DNA of 64,000 nt. Origin: Epinephelus fuscoguttatus (Eukaryota; Chordata; Actinopteri; Perciformes; Serranidae). The number at the start of each line of letters is the position of its first letter. Position 1 is the stretch's first letter. The notes under the pieces are model-generated. The model did not search any database, was not told the origin of the DNA, and was given only the letters and a program-made list of their open reading frames with translations. This document shows positions 21,120 to 33,902 of the stretch, in pieces. The position numbers and the translations under genes were made by a program. The DNA is taken from NCBI RefSeq assembly GCF_011397635.1, contig NC_064772.1:13283035-13347034 (forward strand), read 5' to 3'.

Positions 21120-22787
21120 GGATTCAGATTTTATTTTTTTATGCCCAAAAGAGCAAAAGTCACTTCATAAAATACAGCTGAGAGAAACCAATGAGTGCAA
21201 CTGTAAGTCCTTCTGCAGAGGATTCCACATATAAGGAGCTGCATACATAAATGTTTGCTTGCCAAACTCTGTAGGTACCCTTGGTATAGACAATAAAAAC
21301 ATGTTCTGTGAACAGAGAGCATACACATTTTTTAATTTTTTGCTTAATGTAGGCCTACGCACATAAATATGTTGGAAGCAGGCCAATAATAGCTCTGTAA
21401 ACAAGAGAATGCCAATGACAAAGTCTACGAAATTTTAAAGAGATCCACCGCACCCAAGCAATTTGTGACAATTTCCATTGCAAGCTGAATATCCTGGGGT
21501 TGTGGACAGTTGATCGAACAAAAAATCAATCTGAATACGTCTTCATGTGTAACAGCTAAACTGTAAACTACCATGGTGAAAAGTCCAGTGGGTAAGGTGG
21601 TAGGTGTGTGCTGTTGGTGTCAGGTGTGGAGGATCTGGTGACTTAAGGAGGTAGGAACACTCTGAGGACGAGTGGTGGGTGGGAGAAAAACAACAGGGTC
21701 TGACATGACAACAAAGGCGAGTGCATAAACAGAATGATTAATTAAATGCAGATCATTGTGGAAATGGGGTATCAGTTGGGACACACTGGGCTCTGGTTAA
21801 TAGTGGTGAGAATGTGTCATTGTTTTCTCACATTTTATTAAGTATATAATAATAAAAAAGGATTAAAAAATGAAAAATGGATGGATTAATGGATTATGAA
21901 AGCAGATGCAGCCTTATGCAAATACTAATAATAGCACTACTCCTACTCATCTCACAGAAATAGACTCCTTATGAATACAATTAAGGACGTTTTTGTAATT
22001 CTAAAATAAGATGAGCCTCCGTTTGGCACCTGTTCTTACATCATGATTGATTGCACAAAATTATCATAAACTCAAAAGGCTAATAGGCAATTTATCCGCC
22101 GGGTTGACGGGATGAGACCAGTTTTGGCTCCTCTCTGATATTGACTGACTAACTGTGGGTAATGGCTTCGACCCAGACCAATGTGCAGTATTTTTGGAGA
22201 TGAACTCCTCAAATATTGGCAATCGATGATGTTATTAGTGTTACTGAAATCTGAGATGTCATAAATCACCGGGCTCCTCCTCTACAACCAGTGCTCATTA
22301 GATATTGATGAGCCAAATTATATCTAAACTGCTTGCCCAAGTCAAATGATACCAGTGACAAAGACGCACAGTCCTGTAGGATACAGCTCTACGGTCATTA
22401 TCTGGAGCTGCAGACAGTACTGATTAAAATTATTTGGACTCAGTGTCAATTACAGTCCTCCCAGACGTGAAATGTGACTTCTCTGCTCCTGATGTGCAAA
22501 CACAGGAAAAATGAGAGCCTTTCCCCCAAATGGTGAATCCTCCTCAGCTGCAGCTCTCTCCTCACATTGTTGTGATTAACTGCCGGAGCCTGATGACACC
22601 TCTCCCAATTAGGGAAGCCCTTCAGCCACATGTGCTGAGAGGAGCCTCGTTGCTTTGAGAAAACTCCTGTCAGACGATATACTATCTCTGCCATTTGGAA
22701 GACAAAACACATTTACTGATACACACACACATGGACACACTCCAGCCGTGAACGTACAGCATGTTTGTGTTTTTGTCCGAGTATAGG

Positions 22788-22821
<34 letters not shown>

Positions 22822-23100
22822 TGTCTTTCAGTGTCGCTCTATATCTGTTTTGTGACTGAGCATGTGTTTAATCTGTCAGTTTTGTTTACTTCCTCCCAAG
22901 GGTCTGAACGCAACTTAAGGGACCCTCCTTCTCGATGCTATTAGGAAAATAACGGAAAGAGAAGAAAAGACAACAAAGGAAGAAAGTGAGGGAACAGAGA
23001 AAAAAGGAAAATAAAATGGCTGGAAGATGAGGTTGGAATTTTGCCCTCCACTTCAGATTTAACTTCAAAGTTCAGAACAAGAATAAGAGAAAATTTGTCT
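21120..23100. other. intergenic DNA with a TG microsatellite
   Basis: No gene found; frames such as 21165-21404 and 22446-22712 (minus) show no domain. A (GT)n run lies at 22790-22818. Confidence 0.55.
22790..22818. repeat. (GT)n microsatellite
   Basis: About 14 uninterrupted GT units, followed by imperfect ones. Typical fish dinucleotide repeat. Confidence 0.95.
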
Positions 23101-23104
23101 ATAG

Positions 23105-23990
23105 ACCAATGTGTACACCTTGCTAGTACCAGGTTGGACCCATTTTACCTTCAGAATGGCCTTTGGTTCTTGGTGTCATAGATTCAACAAGGTGCTGGAA
23201 ACATTCCTCAGAGACGTTGGTCCATATTGACATGATAGCATCACACAGTTGCTGCAGATGTATCTCCCGTTCCACCACATCCCAAAGGTGCTCTGTTATA
23301 ATGAGATCTGGTGACTGTGGAGGCCACTGGAGTACAGTGAACTCATTGTCATGTTCAAGAAACCAGTTTGAGATGATTTGAGCTTTGTGACATGGTGCAT
23401 TATCCTGCTGGAAGTAGCCATCAGAAGATGGGTACACTGTGGTCATAAAGGGATGGACACGGTCAGCAACAATACTCAGGTAGGCTGTGGTGTTTAAACC
23501 ATGCTCAGTTGGTACTAAGGGGCCCAAAGTGTGCCAAGAAAATATCTCCCACACCATTACACCACCACCACCAGCCTGAACTGCTGATACAAGGCAGGAT
23601 GGATCCATGCTTTCATGTTGTTAACACCAAATTCTGACCTACCATCTGAATGTGGCAGCGGAAATCCAGACTCGTCAGACCAGGCAACGTTTTTCCAATC
23701 TTCTATTGTCCAGTTTTGGTGAGCCTGTGTGAACTGTAGCCTCAGTTTCCTGTTGTTAGCTGACAGGAGTGGCACCTGGTGTGGGCTTCTGCTGCTGTAG
23801 CTCATCTGCTTCAAGGTTGGACGTGCTGTTGGTTCAGAGATGGTCTTCTGCAGACCTTGGTTGTAACCAGTGGTTATTTGAGTTACTGTTGCCTTTCTAT
23901 CATCTTGAACCAGTCTGGCCATTCTCCTCTGACCTCTGGCATCAACAAGGCATTTTAGTAGTTTTATTTTACAATGTAACATGTTCAAAA
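23105..23990 (-). pseudogene. Tc1/mariner transposase relic, frameshifted
   Basis: A second, unrelated Tc1-family transposase in two overlapping frames: the N-terminal side in 23557-23988, the C-terminal side in 23123-23608, with a frame change near 23560-23605. Motifs in order are NVAWSDESGF (first D), GGGGVMVWE, GYFQQDNAPCHKA (second D) and WPPQSPDLIITEHLWD, where the usual NPIE is changed to IITE but the acidic residue remains. The C-terminus is KMGPTWY. The first helix-turn-helix is missing. Clearly dead, and diverged from the open copy at 17311. Confidence 0.88.
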
Positions 23991-24529
23991 TAAATAAATA
24001 GAAAATAAAATATCAAATTACTAAGTGACAGCATAACATAAAACATTTTTAAATTTAATTTTTCTTGTCCTTATTTTTCTTCTTTTTTGTTATTTTTATT
24101 ATTAGTAGTAGTACATTTTCCATATATACACAATATTTTTCTTACTTTTTCTTTCTTTTCTTTAATTCTTAACTAAAGGCAAAATAAGATTACAAGGAAG
24201 TAATAAAATATAAAATTAAAAACAACAAATAAACAAACAAACAAAGAAAACCTGAATTATTAAACAATTAACATAGAAATAAATAAAACCGTTTCCAAAT
24301 TTAAATCATCAAACAAGAAGAATGTTGCTTCTTCCTCCATTTTGGATATGAAATTGTTCATTTATGTTGCTTATTGAAAGTCTGTTGTCTTTATGTTCAC
24401 CGTTATTTATATATAGGCCTATTTACATACATATCTCTGTTCGTACTGTATACAAAAAAAGAAGAAAGAAATAAAGTGTCTGCAGTTCAGTTCCACTCCT
24501 CAATAACATCTTCTCATTTGGGGGTTTTA

Positions 24530-24640
24530 CTTCACCTGCACAGAGAAGTAACGCTCGGCTCGGCCCCGCCCCCTAGCGGCGGGAGAACTCAACGTCTTGA
24601 CGTCCTGAGGCGATGACGTATTTCCCGTCATGATTGTGCT
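24530..24640 (+). promoter_or_regulatory. GC-rich candidate promoter with CRE-like sites
   Basis: A local CpG-rich island in AT-rich surroundings: GC box ccccgcccc at 24564-24572, TGACGTC at 24598-24604 and TGACGTA at 24614-24620. It lies about 1 kb upstream of the first possible start codon of the small gene at 25642 and on a suitable side. A role as its promoter is inference; a full TGACGTCA also occurs at 25770-25777. Confidence 0.35.
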
Positions 24641-25641
24641 TATTTCAAATATTTACAAACTGCTCCACTCAGCCTCAGTTTGTCTCCTCTCTAGCTTTTT
24701 TGTCTCCCCAGCTTGAACCATCACATCAGGGTGTCGCTGTATTATTTAAAAGTCAAAATCTGGATTTAAATGTGATGATGATCTATGGAAAACCATGCAA
24801 TGTGATGAGAAGTCACCATCTCATTTTCCTCAGTGTCCACCTGGATCAGTGGTTTGTACATTTGCAGTCTATTGCCTGTTGCCTCTGCGTATATGTTTAT
24901 TTTATTTATGTTTTCATGTACTTCCTCCACTTTCTCTGCCACTTATTTCCTCCCCAGGACCATCCACAACCACTTTTATCCCCTTAAAATGTTTGTGTTT
25001 GTTCAATATTTCAACAAAAACTGTTTACTGACCTTGGAGTGTCAGATGACAGACATTTCAAGCGGCACATAAACTCACCGTCTGTTCAGCCTAGTAGCTA
25101 TAATTTGAAAAGAAAGAAAAGGAAAAACTTGAAATAGTTTTTTTTCCCTCCACAAATATTTACTGCATTGTTGTCTGACTTTGATTCCATTTAAAAGTCA
25201 GTGTTGTGAAGAGGGTCTGTGTGATTTCCACAGGGCAGGAGGGATGTGGAGGTGCAAAGCGAGCAGTCTGGAGATGAGAGGGTTGAGTTGTTGGTTAGGG
25301 TGAAAACATCCACACCCGAAATGTCAGTCGAGTTTTCTGCGTGTTTTTGTGAGGACAGTGAAGCTTGCGTGTGAGTGACATACAGTAAAAGTTTGGCACC
25401 AGAGATGTACTTGAAATGGAGCTCAGTAAATGAGTGTGATTAATTGAGGGCTCATCATCACTGTGATGATGATGAACATGAGGATGATTATGGCTCCGGT
25501 ACTGAATCATCACAAAAGGACAAAGGCAGGTCCACTCAACTAATAATCCAATTTGTTTTTGATTTTAGGTGCAAAAATGGCCTTTTTGACTCACCGTCAC
25601 TGCTCAGTCTTTCATCAGCGACTGCTGCAGCACAAACACAG

Positions 25642-25729
25642 ATGCCGAGCACAAAGCCCAAGGCCAGGACGCTGGTGAGTCACAGTCATACCGGTGTGTG
25701 TGAATGAAGGCTAAGTGAACGCTCATTCA

Positions 25730-25763
<34 letters not shown>

Positions 25764-28700
25764 TTCATTTGACGTCATCGGTCTTAATCACTCAATTATA
25801 GCAATTTCCAGAAGGTAACTGTGCTTTATCTTTTCACTGTGTCTGCCTCCAGGTAACATGCAGGCAGCTGAGTGATGGGAGCAAGGCGGCCTCTCTCAGG
25901 GACCAATGTGAGATCATTCACACGCTCTTAGTCATTCACTCTCAATCGTTTATGCTGAAAATACATGAATTACACTGTGTGAGTGTGTGTGAGTGTGATG
26001 GTGTATTCATGGTGTTTCACAATACTCAATAGATAACATGACACGAGGACATGCAAGGTAAAAATGAAACTTTACTGTAAGTTAGAGGCCTCAGAGGGCA
26101 AGAAAACAAGCATGATATGAGCAAGTGAATTCACACTGTGTGGACAAAAGTATGTGGACAACCCTGTCCAACTTTTTAGCAACGGTTTAAGCAAAGCCCT
26201 GTCCATCCAAGGTCAAGGATGGTCTTTGAAACTCAACATGTGAAAAAATATGTGCAGACATGACACTAAAAGCAAAAGTCTGTTGGTAACTTTAATTAAA
26301 ATAACATTTTGTCATATTTGCTGAACCTGTCCCTATATTGAGACAGGAGTACATGAGACAAATGGCCTGTGGAAAAAATCATATTCCTTCTCTTCCTCGT
26401 AATGCTTCTAATGATACTTGCAAGAATCCACCGCACGTGAACGAAAACAACCAATCAGAGCCGAGGAGTCTCTAGCGTAGCTGTCAATCATGTCAGTCAT
26501 TGCTTGTGAATCGTCAAACTAGGCAGCGCTGATCAAATATGAATCAAGATCAAGATTCTGTTTGCCTATTTCTCGCCTCAGTCTCTCACCTCATATTTTA
26601 GTGTACCGTTTAGTTGTAAAATGAGAATGTTTACAACTTGGCCTCCATGTTGGAAACAGAACCACAGAACCTGTGTTTTAAAAGATAATTCTGTCAACAT
26701 GACCTTTGTTTTAGAAAATATCTGTCCACATTAAGCCCAGTTCAGACCAAAGATTTGCAATGAGACAAAACCGTTTTAGAACATTGCAGAGAAAAGTTGC
26801 AGCCATGAGAACTGACCACCTGAACTTGACTCAAGTTTGGGGGTGTCACCTGCAACTCAGCTGGTCAAATCGCTGGCAGCTGGTTTGAGAACGTAAAGTG
26901 CATCACCTGTTTCAACAGCCAGTCGGCTTGCAGTGAAGTCTGCTGGTCAAGTCAAAATGACAGCAGACGGCGTGTTCGCTTGCTGTGGCAGGTGCTCCGT
27001 CCCTCCTGAGCCCTCTGTTTCCATCCTCACGGTGGGTTGATGCTGCTGCTCAATGTATGTGCTTATGAACACACTTATATGCATCTGTGAAGAGGTGCAG
27101 CAACCCTACGTTTAAGTGTAAAGTAATTGTTAGACCAAGCAGTGCTAATAAACATTAGCAAACCAACAGTTCACCATTGTTGTTGGTGTTTTGAGTGTAT
27201 GCTCATCACTCAGAGCAACAGTGGGCGTATGCAAAGTGAGGAGGTTACGTCATCCTTCCCAAATGCTTACTGTTTCATGTCCACGCAGATAAACAGCTAC
27301 CAGAGTTTTTAAAAATATGCACCTTAGAACATTTTTTTTTTTTAAATCTCTGCTTTCTTGACCTAAATCTCTGTTTGTGTGGAAACAAGAGGCCAAAACA
27401 TTGAACGGAAAATTTCCGTTTATAAGAATATCTGTCTCATTTAACAGCTAAACAGTACACTGAAATGTGTTTCTAAAACATTTGAGGTGAGAAATAGGCG
27501 ACACTGTAACAGTCTCTTGATTGATATTGGATCAGCGCTGCCTAGTTGCCTAGCACTACAAGGAGGAGGAGCATGATAATTTTTCATAGATTATATGTCT
27601 CATTCACTACTGTGTGAATAAAGTGACAGTTGCAGCAATATGACAAACGTTTTAAAGCTACTAACTAGCTTAGGCAGGTGCAATTGCTTTAATTATGGAC
27701 TACACATGCACAGTGGCTGTTAATGAGCTTGTTAAAGATAAAGAATAAAATCTCAGGATAGATAAAATAGTGTAAACATAATGAACACACAGTACATTTG
27801 GTCTGTTTTAACTGGACATAAAGAAGACAGGTGTTTATGGCTGAAGGAGAACAGAGATGAGATTAAATCCACATTACAGAGGCACTGAATTAGTTCAGCC
27901 TGAGACTGTCTGCCATTATGACGGTACAGCCCTACCACACACACACCTCCACTCATGGGGAAGCACGGTACGAGAAGAGTCGCAGCCTGAGAGTGAACAT
28001 GAGTCAGCCTAGTAGTACAACTTATTATGAGTGGGCTCCACTACAGTGGGAGCTAAATGGATAACTCATAGAAAGGCTTTTTTTTCTTTCAGCTGAGGAG
28101 ACTGTCTGGGTTACAAAATAGATTTATTGATTTATGTTATGCGAGGCCCTGCTTGACCATGCTATTAAGATTTGGAATTTTTTCACCGAAGAGCAATTTA
28201 GGTTCAAATCATATCTTTTAGACTGTTGTGTTCAGCGAGGGCTCAGATTTCACATTATACCATTAAAAAAAAGACGATGACAAAGGCAGAGTTATAAAAT
28301 GAAATGTTGAGAGTGCATGGATCTGGACACTGTTATGGCTCCAACTGACAATTATTTTCATTTTTAATTAATCTATTAAAAAAAAAAATGTCTATAAAAT
28401 GTCAGAAAAAAAGGAAAACAAGCGTGAGAGAGTCCAAAGTGACAGCTTCAAATTGCTTGTTTTGTCTAAACCAACAATCCCAAAGCAAAAGAATGTTCAG
28501 TTTGTAATGAAAAAAGCAGCAAATCCTCACATTGAAGAGGCTTAAACTAGAGCGTGTTTGAGCATTTTTGCTTGATAAATGTCTTAAATTATGAATTTAT
28601 TGATTATCAGTTTCACCAATTAAATATGTTCAAGTCCAGATATGACTAATGCCTGATATTGTGTCATTTTAGTTGAATGTAATTGTTTCCTGTTTACTTT

Positions 28701-31700
28701 GTTCCCTCAGCTCCTCCGCCATTGCTTGTACTCAAAGGGACTGCAAGTGTGACGAGCACAGACCCCAGGGGGATCCCTTCCATTTGTGCATCCATCACAG
28801 TTGGTTTTACAACAAATGCATCAGATTGCTGCTTTGTTTCTTTTTTTTCTCCCTTCTCTTCCCACTAATGATCTGTCTCATGTGCTACTGTCTATATGAA
28901 AAAATGTTTTGTTTTTTTTTTTTAGAAAAGTTGACAACTACAGCTTTAAAGGAATACTTGACCCACAAAATGATCTTTTCTATATCAATTACTCACCCCA
29001 TGTTATGTTGAATTCTTGAAAAAATCTTATAATACTAATGCTGTAGAATCCAGGTCTCATTTATCCAGTCGTATGCTCAGTACTTTCCAAACACATACAT
29101 TTTCACTAAAATGTTACTACTCAACACACCTCCTCTCATGAGTAGTGCATCTGAGCATGCATTTGAACTCTGCTTGTACACCCCATTGAGCAGACTTCAA
29201 AGACACGTGCTGGCCAAGGTGTGCTTATTGTCTGTGTCTGACACTGTTTATGCGGGAAGTGTTTTAAATATGTGGTTGGTAAGTACTGAACATACAACCG
29301 GATAAATGAGACTTGGATTATACTGCATGAATTATGTGAGAATTTGTAAACTGATGTTTTGACATAGTTTTGCTGTTGTTAAATGCAGACCCCTTTAACT
29401 CCAATTCATCAAAATTTTACTCAGTTTTTGGATTCTTCGTTCATTGTGGAGGCATGTGAGAAAAATATAAATCGTAAACGTAAATCATAAGGTCATTGTC
29501 AACAAATCCCACAAAAAGCTAAAACCACAATGTGCCAGTTCATCTCTTGATATTTCCTGACTTCCCCAACTGGTTTGTGTCTCCTACTGAAGATATAAAT
29601 GCTAGATAATTTTTATTCTAAAAAAAATCTGTCCTCTGTAGTTTTTAGTAAATCACTCAAACAGTAGCAGTCGGATATATTGCATGTTTTAAGGATTATT
29701 TCAGCAGAGGATAAATACACATTCACTGCCCTTGAGAATATTTCAGGCATCAGGATGGTGAATGTGGTATTGACCCAAAATAAACTACAGTGGCAGTGTT
29801 CATCGTCATGAGGGTGCTGTCCTCTGCAACAGAATGACTCAGTGATGTGGTTTTTTGGCAACAGTGGAGCTCTATGGCACAGATACATCAGACCACACAG
29901 GCAGTACTTGTTAGGAAGAGTTCAGTTCATTGTTGGTTTTGTCTTTTCATGGGATTAGCTGACAGTAATAAACATACAGGATATTTGCAGACCTCCCAAT
30001 CCTTTGCAGCAAATTGAAATTGTAGTTGATGGATATGACCACAAGATGGAGGTGTTGATCTGTGGTAAGCAGTTATTTTTAAACTTGTTCATAATACCAC
30101 AAAGAAACACTTTAATCTGTTTCTTGCAGGGCTGCTCAACAGCATTATTATTAATTATCACTTTGTAGTTATATTACTGTTCACAAACAATTATTGATAG
30201 TTAATAATGTTTACTAACTATTTTGGTATTTTAACAGTTTATTTTTGCAAATATAATATTTTATATACTACAGGCCTATTAAGTTGTTTTTGGTGACTCT
30301 GAAATGATTTTTTAACCTTTAATAACTTTAATCATTACATAAATGGACAAGATATTTATGACACTTTGTTAAGGGTTCATAATTTGTTTGTAAACTGCCT
30401 ATAAACTTTTAAAAAATTGTTGGCCATTATAAAGTTTCAATGTCTGTAGGTGCACTATTATACTTAGAATTTGCACCTTTACAATACCATCCAAATAATA
30501 TTTATACATGATTTACAAATCAATTATTACCATTATAGAATACTAAACATAGTATATAAAAAGTTATAATGTTTGCAAAAATAAGATGTTAAATTACCAT
30601 AAATTACAGCATTACTGATAATAACAAAACATTATTAATTATCTATTGATTGTTTGTTAACAGTTAAATAACTTTTAATTAAGTTCAATTAACTATCAGT
30701 GACCATATAATGATTATGGTTATTATAAAGTGTTACCTGCGTTTCTTTAGGACAACAAAGGTGTTATCACAGATATCATAGGCAGCAATGCTGTTGACGA
30801 GCAAAAGGTTAGTGACTTTATAACGAGAAGGATGCACTTTCATTAATAAATAATTAATGAATAAAAAAAAAAAAATTAGAGCACTTTTCATACAAGGGAG
30901 GCAGCTCAAAGTGCTGTACACTAAAGATGCAACACAAAAGCAAAAAGGACAACAAGGTTAGCCAATAAAAAGACAGTGGATGATAAACAAAATATAAAAG
31001 TGAAGGTAAAGTACAGAGATCAGTTACAGTAGTAAAAATTAATATAAAATAATAATAAAAAAGATTTACATCAATTAAAAGTTATACTTAAAAGTCACAC
31101 TTTTAGCTGTCGTTTGAAAATATTTACTGAGCTAGCATATTTTATAGCTTTTCGAAGGGTAGTCCATCATTTTGGTGCATAGTAATAGTATGTATTTGAA
31201 AACCCAGCAGTTGAAGATCTGATCGCTCATGAGGGATTATAAAACGACAGAGAGTCTGCAATGTCAGCCAGTCCCAAACCATTAAGAGCTTCAAATCTAG
31301 TCTAAAAGATACTGGGAGCCACTGGAATGTAGCTGAAAGTGGGGTAATATGCTTCTTTGTTCTGGTTAAGCAGCACAATTCTGAATAAGTTAAAATGTTC
31401 ATGATAAGATTGATGGTAGATTACTTATATGTTTACTAATGGTGTCACAATTCTCCTACCGTCCGCAGCACAATAAGACCATGCAGCACTCCGTCTGGGG
31501 GATGCCAGGAAGTGGCGCCCCAAACTACCACCTGGGCACAGTGAAACGGACCAAAAGCCTCCACGCTGCCGGGATTTTACCCCAGGAGCAGGTAAACAAT
31601 GCACCGTTTATCACCCTGAGCATTGTTCCATGCAACAAAAGCCCAGTGTACTCAGAAGGTCTCCTGATCGCGCCGGTTTTGACAGGAAAGAAATGAAAGA

Positions 31701-32178
31701 GTCTGCAGCCACGCAAATCTGTAACAAATGAGGATTGTTGTGCTGTAAGACACAGTGTCGCCTCTGTGTTTATTTTAGATACAAGCGGCAACACACTGTC
31801 CACAATGACAAGACAAAAATACGGGTACAGTAAAAATCCACTTGACATTGTTTCTTTACTTTTGTCCCGTTGAGACTTGAGCCTCCTGCAGAGTTTTGCT
31901 GCTCCAAAATGTTTTTGTAGGTAAAACTCCAGTCTGACCTCCTCTCCACACATCGCACTCATCTCGTAGCAGCTGAAACTCAAACCTCTGTCTGTGGTTC
32001 TTAACAGTAGGAGCTGGTCAGACTCTAAACAAGCTGTGTTTGAGGTCTAAACATGAGTCTGGGTCCTGGGCCAGCATCACATTACAGCCCCATTTCTCCA
32101 GCCGGTGTTTGTGAATGCTGTCTTTGTTTCCAGATCCGTGATAAAGGCTTCAGTGGGACCCCCTTCCGCTGCCTGTGA
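25642..32178 (+). CDS. small three-exon gene, 66 residues, unrecognised
   Basis: Three exons join in phase 0. The first is 25642-25674 (ATG CCG AGC..., donor gtgagt). The second is 31469-31591 (acceptor ctaccgtccgcag, donor gtaaac, 41 codons including SVWGMPGSGAPNYHLG and VKRTKSLHAAG). The third is 32134-32178 (acceptor ctttgtttccag, IRDKGFSGTPFRCL, stop TGA). A poly(A) signal AATAAA follows at 32331-32336. The middle exon is GC-rich and codon-like in an AT-rich setting, and the frame runs open through both splice sites. The product is small and basic, with no signal peptide or membrane segment. I do not recognise the family; the size and composition would suit a small structural protein, for example of cilia, but that is a guess. 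The first exon is the weakest part: its acceptor or transcription start is not fixed, and other upstream exons may exist. Confidence 0.5.
25733..25760. repeat. poly(A) run, 28 bases
   Basis: Twenty-eight uninterrupted A in the first intron of the small gene, followed within 10 bases by a perfect TGACGTCA (25770-25777). No retroposon body is recognisable upstream of it. Confidence 0.9.
26640..27500. mobile_element. composite repeat related to 32660-33272
   Basis: Both outer parts match the element at 32660: 'catgacctttgttttagaaaatatctgtccaca' type sequence at about 26700-26735 and 'tctgtttgtgtggaaac' with flanks at about 27370-27450. The middle, starting 'agcccagttcagacca' at 26743, is a different repeat. 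This suggests a nest inside the intron of the small gene. Exact ends are not clear. Confidence 0.5.
27501..30864. other. intron of the small gene
   Basis: AT-rich, with no exon I can support. A one-ended TTAA-type fragment starts at 28950. Open frames here are short and without splice partners. Confidence 0.5.
28950..29510. mobile_element. TTAA-type repeat, single recognisable end
   Basis: TTAA (28946-28949) is followed by AGGAATACTTGACCC and 'tatcaattactcaccccatg', wording common in fish repeats. Later blocks ('atcaaaattttactcag', 'tcaacaaatcccac') belong to the same family; the last also occurs at 2411. No matching right terminus was found, so the right limit is approximate. Confidence 0.5.
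30865..31402 (-). pseudogene. LINE reverse-transcriptase 3' relic
   Basis: On the minus strand the frame 31402-31142 contains HITPLSATFQWLPVSFRLDLK, the decayed form of the H-I-T-P...LHWLPV..RI.FK segment near the C-terminus of fish L2/Rex1-type reverse transcriptases. It is followed by a 3' UTR whose end reads 'cagctttgagctgcc'-like wording, with '...atgaaaagtgctctaatt' and a T/A-rich tail at about 30865. Heavily truncated at its 5' side. Confidence 0.6.
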
Positions 32179-32330
32179 AATGAAGACCACAACATGCCCA
32201 ATCTGAGACCACTGAGCACCACGGAGCCACCAGGCAAATACTACTCTCTGACTTATATGTTCACGGGATGATAGTTTTGCAGCCATTAGCAGTTTTGGGC
32301 TTTTTCGGCAGCAAATAGTGATGGTGACAA

Positions 32331-32336
32331 AATAAA
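32331..32336 (+). terminator. poly(A) signal of the small gene
   Basis: AATAAA 153 bases after the stop codon at 32178, in an A-rich stretch. It would give a short, ordinary 3' UTR. Confidence 0.45.
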
Positions 32337-32659
32337 AAAATGCTGAATGTAAATTAAAAAAACTACATTAAGAGTATTAACAACTTGAGAGCTCAGAACA
32401 AGTGAGCCTTTTGTTTACAGCTGCATGTGTTTCTGCATGAACAGGTGCCTGCAACAGCAACATTTCCCTCTTTACATACCAAGAAGGGGCTTGTGGCCCT
32501 TATCGATTCTTCTCGAGGTGGATTTAAGTCTGAAGTCAAGTTTTTATAAAGGGGCACTTAGTGATTTAGTTTATAAAGCTGGGGGACTCAGAAAAAATAG
32601 ATTTGAATTAGAATGTCAAAATCACTGCAGAAGAAGAGTCTAACACATCCTGACTTTTA

Positions 32660-33272
32660 GGCCCTGTCTATGATGCACAAAAACATATTGAAAACAGATA
32701 TTTTTCCCCGTCATTTAAAGAAATCGTTTTGTCCACATGACCTTTGTTTTACGAAATCTCTCTGTCCACACAAAAGCACAAAACCAACTTTAAATGCTCA
32801 CCAGTGTTAGCTGTCTTCAGCAGTCTGCCCTCGTCACAAAGGTAGTTAAGAGTACAGACTAAAGTTACCTTCTCCAAAACACCAACTGAAGATCTCATCA
32901 CTGCTTTGGTCATGTGAAAGTTTTCCTTCCACTCCTCCTCAAGAACAATCCCACTCTAGAAAGCGTCCCACCATCAGCTGGTTCGACCGGTGCAGATCCA
33001 AAACATCGTTTCTGCCTCCATTAATCCCTGAAGTGGTACAGCAATACAAATTTTAACTCCAGAGTATTCATTAGACCAAGCACAAACACAACGTACCCAA
33101 ACACTTCATTTTACATGTCCACACAGTAACCAGAGTTGTGAAAAATCTGCGCCTTTAAAAGGCATTTTAAAAAATCTCTGCTTTAGTGACCTAAACTCCG
33201 TTTGTGTGGAAACGAGACACCAAAACAGATGGAAATATGTCTTTATAAAAATATCTTTATATGTTTAGACAG
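32660..33272. mobile_element. inverted-repeat MITE
   Basis: Ends GGCCCTGTCTATGATG and, reversed, GTCCTGTCTAAACATA. Sub-terminal blocks pair imperfectly ('tgtccacatgacctttg' against the 'gtgtggaaacgagac' region). Non-coding. Related to the outer parts of 26640-27500. Target duplication not clear. Confidence 0.6.
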
Positions 33273-33279
33273 GACTTTA

Positions 33280-33806
33280 TGCTGTGTTTGCACTACCAGC
33301 AACACAGCAACAGCGTGTCCAGCTACATTATCGTCAAATTGCCACTGAGGTGTCACTCAAGCGCTCATTAACGTAGTTATGGTGTCACATGCTTGTGTGT
33401 ATCTCCTAAAGGCCACACAGCACCTCGACTGAAGGTTATCTGACGTTTGTCTTTGGTCAAAAAACAATATATGCTTTTGATCACCGTCTGAGCCCCATTT
33501 TAACATCACATTTTGCCGCCTTATTGCATCATCTTGTGCGCCGCAATACACAGAGAGCTAGCATAGCATCAGCTATGTTTGCAAAATAACACAGAACCAC
33601 AGCTAGAAATACAGGCATTTGATTGGTTGATGCTTCACTGCATCGCCAGGGCACTGAAAAACTTGAGGCTAGCTCACATTTTGTTGTAGCGTGTCACCCA
33701 TCAGCAGCGACAAGTGTCAGGTGTCAGTTTGTAGCTTTGTGTCGCTATCTTCCATTGAAAATGGCTTCGAGTCGGTTACTGTGTCGCTTGTAGTGTGAAC
33801 ACAGCA
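33280..33806. mobile_element. MITE with TTA target duplication
   Basis: Ends TGCTGTGTTTGCACTACCAGC and, reversed, TGCTGTGTTCACACTACAAGC, each flanked by TTA (33277-33279 and 33807-33809). A 3-bp T-A-rich duplication is the habit of PIF/Harbinger elements, so this is the best guess. Open frames inside (33357-33551 minus) are not genes. Confidence 0.65.
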
Positions 33807-33902
33807 TTAGTCTCTAGTTTGGCTCAAAATCCAAACACACTGGATACTACAGTTCCCATAATGCAACAGTCTAGCAGCAGTCAAGTCCAAGTTAAGTCTT
33901 AA

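Noticed and set aside
25853-25920. Acceptor-like 'gtctgcctccag' with following sequence as an extra exon of the small gene
   Set aside because: The following frames meet stops soon and no donor in a matching phase was found.
26133-26170. Sequence 'gtgtggacaaaagtatgtgg' resembling the inverted end of a Tc1-type element
   Set aside because: No second end, no transposase trace and no TA pair found nearby; too short to call.
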